From positions 163,519 to 227,518 of the forward strand of contig VXCM01000201.1 in NCBI GenBank assembly GCA_014773175.1: a DNA stretch of 64,000 bases, in the 5' to 3' direction. Shown piece after piece: positions 24,501-34,452 of the stretch (positions are counted from its first letter, which is position 1; each line of letters begins with the position of its first letter). Position numbers and translations under genes: made by a program. The notes beneath the pieces were generated by a model. It was not told the DNA's origin. It made no database searches and worked only from the letters and a program-made list of their open reading frames with translations. This DNA is from Lucifuga dentata. Taxonomy: Eukaryota > Chordata > Actinopteri > Ophidiiformes > Bythitidae.

Positions 24501-26029
24501 AAATCACGAAAGATCCAAGTAAAGATTGCTATTTTATAGATAAGGTAAATGATGACAAAGTGATCATTTCTTTATCCAAAATGCATACAGAGGACTTAAA
24601 TTCTTAACAATATTACTTAACGCTGATGGCAGTGTGACAAACACTGTTCATGTCTGGCATCCAGAGGTCTCTCATAGGTCTCAACAGTTATTAAAGGTTG
24701 ACATTTCCTCATATCAGGGATTGTGGACACTGACCTACAGGTCACACCTGAGCCGAGGTGAGGTGTCACAACTTGGCCATAACCGTCTGTTCAATTCCCC
24801 TCCTGTCGATCAAAACACCTTATATAAAATTTTGGCTGACGTGACGTGTGGTACTTTCAGACGAGGAGCAGATGTGGCACAGACACGTACACATACATAG
24901 ACACACACATAGACAGACACAGATTCGTTCACACATACAGAGAGACAGAGAGAAAGTGCAGGAGACAGGAAAGAATGGTAGATACAGGTAAATTAACACA
25001 GAGAGACTAGAAAGGCTGATTCTTAAAGCAGTTGGGGTTTACTTAGTGTGACTGAAGTACAAATGAGCAAATGACAATAGACATGAAATTCTTATTTCCT
25101 TGCTGAGCTATTATCAGAGCTGTACTTTTCAGTAAAAGCAAAACTCAGTAACGGTGGAAAAAAAAATTTCTTTCCTCAAAGATGCTTATATGGCTTGCAA
25201 CTGCTGTCAAATTAATATCCAAGCCAAACAAAGAGGCACAGATTGGGGGGACATAAATACCTTAAAAACAACTCAGGCTGAAAACTGGAATCAAACTGCA
25301 ATCATTGTTAAAGCAGTGATGCAAGTTACAGTCAGGTACTCAGTAATGAAATGTGACAGTGAGGGATCTATTTGGTACCACAAAATCAATAATCATCCAA
25401 TATGAAGTGGATAGCAGCATAAAAAATTCACCTCCGAATTCAAGCAAAAGCCCACATTGGGGGGGCTGCCAATGCTCTAAGCTCCCTAAGTAATGGTAGT
25501 GCTTGCTTACTAGAAGTAACAGATTGTCTCCAAAGGACAATAGTACAGTCAAAAGCAGCAATTTAACTGTCAGAGTTGTGTGTAAAAGAGGTATAATAGC
25601 CAGGAGAGCACCAAAGCTGGAAGAGATTTAGCCATTTTTATTTGTTTTCTGAGTCTGTTTGTACGAAGCTGCCTGATCGAGAGGATATGAATAGGCTGCT
25701 CATCAGTATTGTCTTTTACGGTTTTACACATTGCAAATATGAAAACCGTTGTTCAGTTCAGCACAGAATGACAGGCTTTTCCTTTCAGCAAAATCTGACA
25801 GAGAACATATTGTCCAAAGCAGGAGGCTGATGGGAGGAGGAGAAAAAACAAATTTGCATTTTAACTGCTTGTCATCATTTGTTATGGAAAGAAATCTACA
25901 GGTGCTACATTTACAATTTTTGAGCAAGAGAATCATTTGTGATTATTTTGGAGGATATAATTATTATAAACACAGGCTTGTCTGTCTGCCCATCTGCCAC
26001 ATTTTCCTTAAACCCCAGTTTAAAACCAG

Positions 26030-26156
26030 AGTTGATGCCTCCCCAGATACTGATTGGCTAAACACACCATATTTGCCTACAGGTGTGTGGTACAGAAGAG
26101 ACAGAGGGAAAACATGCAGTGCTGTGGATGACAGGGACCAAAACTGAGAACCACTG
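26030..26156 (-). mobile_element. Degraded hAT-type MITE (CAGTGGTTCTCA end)
   Basis: The right edge reads GGGACCAAAACTGAGAACCACTG, the complement of the hAT/Charlie-like terminus CAGTGGTTCTCAGT. The left edge is not clear. A further degraded relative may start near 26695 (TCTCAGTCTTGATCCCTGGA). Confidence 0.5.
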
Positions 26157-28226
26157 CTCTCAAATTTGGAGATCTAGAGAAGTGAAAAATCACTTTTACT
26201 TTAGTAGAACAATTATCAGTCAATGCTGCATTAATCTGATGAAAGGTAGGCCAATGTAGCTGTTACAGAATACAACAGAGTTTCAGCGTAGGTGATGTTT
26301 AACTGATACTGAAGCAACTATGAGCCCAACAATATTCCGAATTGATTACACCTGAACCAGTCTTATGAACATATCCAAGGTTTGAATGGATTCTCGACCG
26401 TGTGCATAATAAAGGTTTTATTCGGCAATGTGTGTTATATTCTGACAGAAGTGGATCTAGTATGAAGTTATTTTGAGCAAATGCATCTGCTTCTCCCAAT
26501 CACATTGCATTCAAAGTAACTTATCCCATGCAAATGTCTAGGCAGCATTTCAAAACAAGTGCCTTGGGGAGTCGAGAGCTGCAGGTTTTCAATCCAACCG
26601 AATCTGCACAAGCTGAATCAGAGCAGAGGAGCTGCAGTGAAGTCAGCTATGCAGTTTCTTAAACCACCATTGAAATGGTTTGTTAAGGCCCTCTGTTCTC
26701 AGTCTTGATCCCTGGAACACACAACGCTAAATATATTCCACCTCTCCCTTCTCTACCTACACCTGGTGAGCAAAAATCAGGTGTGTTTAGTAAGTCAAGA
26801 GCGTGGTGCCCACTTGATCAAGTGAACAAACTGAAGGTTAGCTGACCACATGATTTATACGTCTGTTCCATTTACGTGAGGCATTTTATGAAGGCACAAG
26901 CAGTTGGTTTTAAAAGAAGTGGTATACCTTTTAAAGTGCCGCTGAGTGCACATGTGTGTGTATCCTGTAAAGAGGAGTAAAAGCTCTAATTTATGCTGTG
27001 ATCATCATGATTCGGTCACGGCTTTGTGCTCTACTTTCTCTCACTTGTGTTTCATTCCTCATCTCCTCCATAACATCCTGTTTTATACAAAAAACCCTTA
27101 ACGCATCCTCTGAGCAACTTAAAAAGCAGCACTGCTGAAGAATACCGATTTTGATAGATTACACGTCTGCGGGCTGGTATACAAAAGGATTGTGAATGGG
27201 GAGTAAATGAAGTACTTAGTGACAGATAGATTCATTTGAAATGTTATTTGGGTTTTCTTATTAAGAGGATTTCTATAGGCTCTTCTTTGGCTGACATGTC
27301 TCAATATCCACATTTAGGTCTTTTGTTCAGGTTTGAGTGTCCCAGGCTCCTTTTCCATCTGATGGGATGAACTGCAAAAGAAATTAGTAGACTGATTCAA
27401 TCCAGCATGGTGTCAACAATAAAGCTTTCATGAACATGTGAGTCTGTTTAAAATGTTTTTTTGTTTTTTTTTTGTTTTTTTTTTGAAATCCCAGATCATT
27501 CAAAGCTTCATCATTGAAGCCTCGTTGGGTAATGAGCCCAGAGGAGATTCATTTGAAGTTCATTCACACTGTCTCATTATTTCTATTCTTTTATGTCTTA
27601 GATGTGATTATTGATCTCACAAATACAGAAGAAGCACTACTTGATTGAGAATTGCTTCCTCACTTTCTTCCTCCATATACAGAAAAACTCATAAACATCA
27701 AAACATGGCACGCACGCGCACACATACACAAACACACACACTGATTGGTCTGTCTAAGTGTGTGTCCGGAAATTAAATGTTTGTAATCTAACAGTTATTT
27801 AAAGGTGTGCAACAATTATTTAAATATGTGTAGTATGTGTATGTCTATATGCATACATTTACGTTAGTATAAAAACATACAAAATAGAAGGTATATTACC
27901 TTTACATTTACAACATTTTAAGACCTTTGTGTGTATAAGATGCTCAAGAGTGAGTCTGTATAGTGACATCATAATACTTGTAGGGATTTTTTACCATCTT
28001 CTTCATCATCGACTTCATTTCCAATTCCTATTGGCTCAGTGGAAACAAATGTCAATTTATGTGTATTTTCCATTATTATTTTGACTCAAATCAGTGTAAA
28101 CAGCTTTTACAAACACACGATGATGACAGCATCGCCGGTGACGTTCGCGCAAAGAAAAGGCAGAGACTTGCGCGTTAACGGAGCGCAGCTCTGACGTGTA
28201 TCTGCAGCGCGCGTGGCGCACGGAGA

Positions 28227-28233
28227 TATAAAA
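28227..28233 (+). promoter_or_regulatory. npy: npy TATA box
   Basis: TATAAAA lies in a CpG-rich context about 80 bp upstream of the first donor. The expected transcription start is near 28258. Confidence 0.85.
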
Positions 28234-28257
28234 CCCAGCGCAGACGCAGCGGCACGA

Positions 28258-28309
28258 GCTGAAGAGACGCCACGGGACAGCGCGCAAACCTTCTGACCAT
28301 CCAAGAAAT
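28258..28309 (+). other. npy: npy exon 1 (5' UTR)
   Basis: The exon is inferred from the TATA box position and the donor AAAT|GTGAGT at 28310. A non-coding first exon ending just before the ATG exon is the usual NPY gene structure. Confidence 0.7.
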
Positions 28310-28690
28310 GTGAGTATCTGGATATTTAATCAATAAATGTAGAAATGATCAACACAAAAACAAGTTTCAAGTCTCTCAAATTGACTTTTTGTTGTTTATA
28401 GTCTTTATGTGAACTGTGTGTTTACATGGTTTATCTAAGCAGAAGTGTGGTCAGTTTTAAAAAGTTTTATATTTATATTTTTAGAGTGTTTTTTCATTTT
28501 CTTTCTTTTTCTTTCTTTCTTTCTTTTTTCTTTTTTTTTTTTTACTATTTTTTCTCAAGCAGTAGGATAAATTGTTTTTCGTGGTACGTGTTGAGGCTTC
28601 AGTAAAGATGGAATAAGCTAAACAAATATAGTTTTTGGAGGTGAGTAAAATTAAAAACAGGGAAAATGTCCTGAGAGTTGTGACTCTGCT

Positions 28691-28819
28691 CTGACAGATG
28701 CATCCTAACTTGGTGAGCTGGCTGGGGACTCCGGGGTTCCTGCTGTGGGCGCTGNCTGACAGATGCATCCTAACTTGGTGAGCTGGCTGGGGACTCCGGG
28801 GTTCCTGCTGTGGGCGCTG
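28691..28819 (+). repeat. N-joined duplicate over the npy start codon
   Basis: 28691-28754 and 28756-28819 are identical and separated by one N at 28755. Both contain the acceptor ACAG and the ATG. The second copy continues into the rest of exon 2, so the first is an assembly overlap, not a second exon. Confidence 0.9.
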
Positions 28820-30562
28820 CTCTGCCTGGGCGCCCTGACAGAGGGATACCCGGTGAAACCGGAGAGCCCCGGAGAGGACGCCCCGGCGGAGGAGCTGGCC
28901 AAGTACTACTCTGCCCTGAGACACTACATCAACCTCATCACAAGACAGAGGTAGGCCCACTAAGAATACATTAACGTTATAAAGAATAGAATAAAATAGA
29001 ACAGGCTAATATTTGAAAAGGAGCTTATTAGCAGTATAATTTGATTTCAGTTATCATGGGAAAAAAATGCATAACAATAATTTTCCTCCCCAAATAACTA
29101 AATTAAGACCGTTAAATAGAATAGAATAGAATAGAATTCAAAAAAGCTCATAGTGTTTGTTAAGGAAATATAATTTATAATAGATATTGTCCACAGAATA
29201 GAATAGAATGGGCTGATAATTCAAAAAGCTCATTACTAAAACAATACTAATTTGATTTCAGTCATTAGGCCAAAAAAAATACTTTAAATAATTTTCCTCC
29301 TTAACCCAGTTTCGGTTCAATTCGATTTGATTCTGTTCTATTAATAACCACTGCATAGAATATGATGTGTGGCGTCAATTTAAATTAATGCTTTTAAGCT
29401 CACTGAGTGTATTCCTACAGTTTAATCCATTTTCTCTACAAAAATGAACACAATACAAGTTTAGCCATGTGGCAAAGCAGGATTTAGATGCTGGTGGATT
29501 GTTTATTCATGTGATTTGGAAGTAATAAATCTTGAATGCTAGCCTAAAAATACTGTCTCTGAATGATCTTTAGCTAATAATGCTCTTCATGAATTTCCCC
29601 TTAGCATTTGCTTTTCACTTTCACAGTCATAAGACAACATAGCACAAATATGGTATGAGCCATCAAAGAAACAAAATCATTAACAATTAATCATCACAAT
29701 TCCAATGAGAGTCTGGCCTGTTTCAGGTGCACGTCTGAACCCTACAGTGGTCTGATTGCTGTGCCACCTAAATTATTCCCTCTCACACACCAACAGCACA
29801 CACACTGAAATGCCTGCCACAGCCAAAATGCCACGACAAAACAACCACCATCTTCAGCTTTCTTCTGAATGTCACGGTCTTGTAGTCATTTAGCCACCCA
29901 GGGGTGCAAGCACCCCCAGCATGGCTTATCATCTTAAAAGCAGGACTGGAAATAAGACCTCCTACGAAGCAAGTCCTGTGTGTGCCTGCTGTGTCTCAGT
30001 TCTCCTATAAGCTTGTAATTAGACTCATGATATGCAGGGTAATAGGTTGTTATTTAGTTATTTATTTCCTCTGATTTGCTTCAGGCAAAGGTCACCCTTT
30101 TTCCTTNTAATAGGTTGTTATTTAGTTATTTATTTCCTCTGATTTGCTTCAGGCAAAGGTCACCCTTTTTCCTTTTTTGATCATTTTTTTTTTAAATTTA
30201 ACAATCAAAAGCTCAGAGTTGGTTCTGAGCCCCTTACATTCACCATCAGCAAATAAACCCCCCCCCACCCCTCCACCCTCCACTCTCTCTCTCTCTCTCT
30301 CTCTCAGGTATGGGAAGAGATCCACTCCTGAGATTTTGGACACACTGGTCTCAGAGCTGCTGCTGAAGGAAAGCACAGACACACTCCCACAGTCCAGGTG
30401 TGTTTATGTGTGTGTGTGTGTGTGTGANTGCTGAAGGAAAGCACAGACACACTCCCACAGTCCAGGTGTGTTTATGTGTGTGTGTGTGTGTGTGAACTCT
30501 CACAGGAAACCAACTGTGACCTTTGCTCCTCTCTCACCAGGTATGATCCATCATTGTGGTGA
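28698..30562 (+). CDS. npy: Prepro-neuropeptide Y
   Basis: This is the precursor of the secreted 36-residue amidated neurotransmitter of appetite and stress circuits. Coding exons: 28763-28950 (188 nt, after removing a duplicate), 30308-30397 and 30541-30562. The signal peptide ([20 protein letters not shown]...TEG) is followed by mature NPY, which starts [17 protein letters not shown] and ends [12 protein letters not shown] follows as amidation plus dibasic cleavage site, and then the C-flanking peptide ([18 protein letters not shown] through YDPSLW, stop). Phases are 2/1 at both introns, and the exon boundary inside the final Arg-Tyr of the mature peptide is typical of the NPY/PYY family. 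YDPSLW and synteny favour npy over pyy. The ATG at 28698 is the duplicated copy; the contiguous exon uses the ATG at 28763. Confidence 0.97.
30040..30174. repeat. N-joined duplicate in npy intron 2
   Basis: 30040-30106 is repeated at 30108-30174 with an N at 30107. Confidence 0.9.
30361..30494 (+). repeat. N-joined duplicate over npy exon 3 end
   Basis: The 3' part of npy exon 3, its donor and a (GT)n run at 30361-30427 are repeated at 30429-30494 with an N at 30428. The repeat length differs slightly between copies. Confidence 0.9.
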
Positions 30563-30856
30563 TGATGTCATCAATGTCAGCCCCACAGCTCCACCTCATC
30601 GCCGCTCTGCTGCTGTTGACATTCTGACCTCTACGTGTCTGTTCCTCCCTACACGCCTCACATCTTAAACCAAATAACCACCCCCCCGCCTCCATAAATT
30701 GCCAAGTATATTCAACTCCACGTCTTTATCAAAACTGCTATCAGCTATCAAAACTGCAAATAGTATGTGCCATAAATTGTAAATAGTTTATTCAGAGTTG
30801 TTGTCTATGAAAAGTAGGAGTGAGGGGGCATGTTGATTGTATTGTATAACTGTGCA

Positions 30857-30862
30857 ATTAAA
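30857..30862 (+). terminator. npy: npy poly(A) signal
   Basis: ATTAAA lies about 295 bp after the npy stop and is followed by a short spacer and an A-rich run at 30878. The 3' UTR is therefore about 0.3 kb. Confidence 0.7.
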
Positions 30863-31195
30863 GATTCATTATTTGAAGAAAAAAAATCTATCCTGGCATT
30901 TCTTATTAATTAACTTTGGGAAACATAGCAAAATTATCTAATCTTATCTATTTCTTTACAAAATATGAAAACCTACCAACATGAACAACATTTCAGAGAA
31001 AATATGTAGCAATACTGATAAATGACAAGATTCTATTATAGGGTCTATGTCATTAATTATTAAAAGTAGGTCACTCAGATCTAGACTGGAGGGAACACTG
31101 GTTTTGAGGTGTCTCTGCCAGGAAACATAATCCCAGGAGAAGACGGCTTTTGCAGAGAAATGAAAAACCACCATTTCTTCTATATTTGGTCATAT

Positions 31196-31422
31196 GTGTT
31201 AGCAGGCGAAACACTGAATTTTAAGGTGTGTGTGTGTATGTGTGTGGGGGGGGCGNGGGGTATCATTTGATTTGAATATTTGATTTTGAAAGATTAGGTG
31301 ATTTGGCAAAGTAACAGGAAAACTAAAATATGATTTTATGTTTTGGAAAATGATTGGCAGTAACCGTAATGTGTTTGTGGGTAGTATTAGGCTTAAACAT
31401 ACAAAATCACCAGTGTGGTCCT
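31196..31422. mobile_element. Partial fold-back MITE, copy D
   Basis: This is the right half of the TTAA element: AGCAGGCGAAACACTGAATT, GATTTTGAAAGATTAGG, then TGTGGTCCT with TTAA outside (31423-31426). The left half is missing. Confidence 0.75.
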
Positions 31423-31632
31423 TTAAATTCTCATATGGCTTTTCCAGTTGGCAAGGTGCATGTAAGAGGGAAGCAGGCTTAAAGATGAAGACTCCAGCAA
31501 CCAATGCATTTCAGCCCAAAGCCCTCATTAGGGTCTTCAAATAGAACTTGGAAAGTCCATTTAAATAACAAGACTGTGAAAAAAATATAAAACCAAGCAA
31601 ACACTGAGTACAGTGAACGCCAACCGGTAGAG

Positions 31633-31831
31633 CAGTGGTTCTCAATCCTGGCCCTGGTACCTCAGCACTGCATTTTCAAAGTCTCCCAGCTTGATAAGCT
31701 ACAATCAGGTGTGTTCACTAAATGAAGAGTTGGTGCTGCCCAGATCTTGATTGACTAATCACACCTAATTTAGCTATTCAGGTGTGGGTGGAGTAGGGAA
31801 GTGTGGAAAATATGCATTGAGAGACCCACTG
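31633..31831 (+). mobile_element. hAT-type MITE with CAGTGGTTCTCAA end
   Basis: It begins CAGTGGTTCTCAATCCTGG and ends GCATTGAGAGACCCACTG, a near-complementary terminus. It contains the internal words TACAATCAGGTGTGTTCACT and TATTCAGGTGTG known from fish hAT MITEs. It is non-coding. Confidence 0.75.
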
Positions 31832-32589
31832 CAATAGGGTGTTAACACATAAATCATATGGCTTGGTTTCATTTATGAGCTTATGGGTTTTAGAGAAATC
31901 ATATTGGTATGACTTGGCAATCAGGTGAGGAATACTGGTTTTGGATCTTCTCTCTGAAATTTGCTACAAAAACTCAATAACGAATTTGGATTAAACATAT
32001 ACAATAAAATAAGTTCGTCTAAATACCATGACTGGTGCAGTTAAAGCTTCTTACATGTAAAACAAACAAACAAAAAAACATGTTCCTATTAATTTGATGC
32101 TGTCATTTGAGAAGCTAATGGCGCACTCTTGTGGCCATAACAATAATACCTGCTCTGAAACTAAATGAAGGGAGAAATTGCATTTCCAAGCTCATTACTG
32201 CAAATGTACAAGTGGTTAACCTACTGCAACCCTGGCATCAAATCAGCCCGCAAATCACAGGAAGTTAATGGGTGCTGCAGACACACAGGCTGCAGTGGAA
32301 ATGGAAGAAACACTGAAGATCTGGACTGAGGGAGAATCTTCAGATTTTATTAAGACAAACAGTAACACCTGGTCATTGCCAACAACCATTTCGTCATTAT
32401 TTCTATATCAGTGGATTTCAGACTTCAAACTGAGATAAAAATAGACGTGAAATAGGCTCTTACAGGACAGATCGTCTGATCCTCAAATTATATTCCCTGT
32501 TTATCTTGGAATCTATATATTTATTCCAAAAATGACTCCCTTACAAAAATGTGACATAATATGACTTACTTTGACAATTTAGAATGTTC

Positions 32590-33666
32590 CATGGAGTATA
32601 GCAGCAAATTTTGGGCCCCAGGCACAGCAGTGTATGTGGGGCCCCCCATTAATTTTCAGCAAGTGGGAGGTTGTTGATTTTTTNTTTTTTTTTTTTTTTT
32701 TCTGAAATCCTGATTTTCTGAACAAGGTAAGTATCATGAAAGATCAAACACACTGTTGTTTAATAAGGATTTGTTTATTAAGAGTATATTTTGTTGATAA
32801 CATTTGGAGGAACTAACTAATTAACTAAGCAATAACTAACAAACAAAGGAAAATTAAGCAGCTGACAATTAGTAAGGTAAGTGTCAGTCAGGAATCGTAT
32901 AATACATGGTGTCTGTATCAGGATGTATTGTCAGGTCAATGTCCATTGATTTTAGATGTGCAACTTTCTTGGCACGCTTGAGTTCTTGTCACACTATGAT
33001 CCTCTTAGATCCTCTTACAAACACTTAGAAAAAACAAGGCATAACAAGAAAGGGTCACATTTAGTTCATTATCTCAGTGCTGAAACACAGAACAAGTCCA
33101 TTGAGCTCTGTGAGAAGAGTCCTCAACAACATATAGATTTAACATCAGATACAGCTAAGACAGAACAGAATGTGCTTATGGTGAAATATGTTCATCAAAA
33201 CAAAGACAGCTGCATGAGATAACAGAGAGGTTTGTCAGGTTTGTGGACTTTCACAAGAAGACAGGCAGAGAAATCTTTGAAATGACTGAAGCAGCACTGA
33301 AAGACAATGGTATACCGTTACAAGACTGTAGAGAACAAGGCGACAATAATGGAGCCAGTTTGTCAGGGAGGATAAAAGGAGTAGAAGCTCAGATTCTGAA
33401 AAACAACCCACTTGCAAAATATTTGCCCTGTGCTTCTCCTACTCTTACTCTTGTGGCTGTCCATGCAGCACAGTCAAACTCTTAATAAACAAATCCTTAT
33501 TGAACGACAGTGTGTTTGATCATTCATGATACTTACGTTGTTAAAAAAAAAAGTCAGGATTTCAGGAAAAAGAAAAATCAACAATCGCTCCACTTGCTGA
33601 AAATTAATAGGGGGCCCCCACATACACTGCTGTGCCTGGGGCCCCAAATTTGGTGCTACACCCCTG
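32590..33666 (+). mobile_element. Internally deleted hAT element with long inverted repeats
   Basis: Inverted repeats of about 180-200 bp bound the element: the left has GGGCCCCAGGCACAGCAGTG and TTAATTTTCAGCAAGTGG, the right has their complements and ends GGTGCTACACCCCTG. Between them, plus-strand fragments of a ZMYM1-like hAT transposase survive: YLSAETQNKSIELCEKS (about 33076-33126), then GDNNGASLSGRIKGVEAQIL and LAKYLPCASPTLTL (about 33338-33450). The N-terminal zinc finger and the C-terminal dimerisation region are gone, so it is non-autonomous. A clear 8-bp target duplication is not visible because the right flank is poly(G). Confidence 0.8.
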
Positions 33667-34283
33667 GGGGGGGGAGGGGGGCACACAAAAGAGAACAACA
33701 GACATAAACACATCTTCCCATGGAATATGCAGTGTCGTGTTGTTACAACTGTAACTTTATACTTTGTCTTAATGTTAAAATAAGACACCAAATTTGAATT
33801 TTATATTTAAGTTTTATGCCCNACCCTCCACTGAGGGCTCCGGGTAGTTCTTCCACCATTACCTGCGGTTGGACACCTGTCCACAGTACTCAACAGATCA
33901 TTTTTAGACTTTATATCTCCCTTTATTACTGCATTATTACATATTTGAAAGAGTTTTTATTTGCTTTATTTGTTTTATCACTATAGTGATAAAGCAGATT
34001 TCTGCATTATGGTCACTTATTATAAAATTATATGATATATTATAATGATGATATATTAATGATGATAATATTACAGCTCCTTACAGTTTTGCTGTAGCAT
34101 TATATCATTAAAATATATTACAAGATTAAAACAGTTATCTTTCCTCTTGAAATTATATTAAAAACATATTTCTATGAATGGACAGTGCGTGTGTATGTGA
34201 CATTGTATTACTCATTGTACCAATTACTATGATACTACACAGGATACACGGTATTCACACGTGAGGGCTGGACCTCGGCTCCT

Positions 34284-34307
34284 ATTGGTCTGTTGTAGAT
34301 GACGTCA
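34284..34307 (+). promoter_or_regulatory. mpp6: mpp6 promoter: inverted CCAAT box and CRE
   Basis: ATTGG at 34284-34288 (CCAAT on the minus strand) and the palindromic CRE TGACGTCA at 34300-34307 lie in a CpG-rich block just upstream of the inferred first exon. No TATA box is seen. Confidence 0.65.
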
Positions 34308-34339
34308 GGAGGGGAGGCGAGGCACCTCCCTTTGACTGG

Positions 34340-34452
34340 CAGCGTGTTCTCTGGTAGTCTGCTGCGGGACTAGGACAGACAGCTGAGGGGGGTCTGAGTG
34401 TCCAACCGGGACAGTCGGTGGACTACCGCGAACTCACACGCACGGTTCCCAG
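34340..34452 (+). other. mpp6: mpp6 leader exon 1 (5' UTR)
   Basis: A CpG-rich stretch ends in a consensus donor, CCCAG|GTAAGT, at 34452/34453. It lies downstream of the CCAAT/CRE pair. The 5' end is estimated. No ATG in frame with mpp6 is expected here. Confidence 0.6.

Larger units (their letters stand above)
19373..28220. other. Gene-poor interval between fam221a and npy
   Basis: I found no coding exon that resembles a known protein, including STK31, which lies between FAM221A and NPY in tetrapods. The interval contains microsatellites (20391-20470, 20790-20817), a possible regulatory cluster (20880-21080), a SINE and LINE remnant (22975-23575), two palindromic MITEs (23906-24349), an inverted SINE fragment (24410-24500) and a degraded hAT MITE (about 26030-26156). 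The rest is unremarkable A/T-rich DNA. Confidence 0.55.
30880..34250. other. npy-mpp6 intergenic region
   Basis: It is mostly repeats: a partial TTAA MITE (31196-31422), a hAT MITE (31633-31831) and a 1.08 kb deleted hAT element (32590-33666). I see no host gene. Single Ns occur at 31256, 32684 and 33822 in low-complexity DNA. Confidence 0.7.

Noticed and set aside
28698..28754. A second npy start exon
   Set aside because: It is identical to 28763-28819, ends at an N, and has no independent donor. An assembly overlap explains it.
28481..28960. A 159-residue open frame antisense to npy exon 2
   Set aside because: It is a shadow of the npy coding exon, crosses an N-joined duplicate and a T-rich tract, and has no independent family features.
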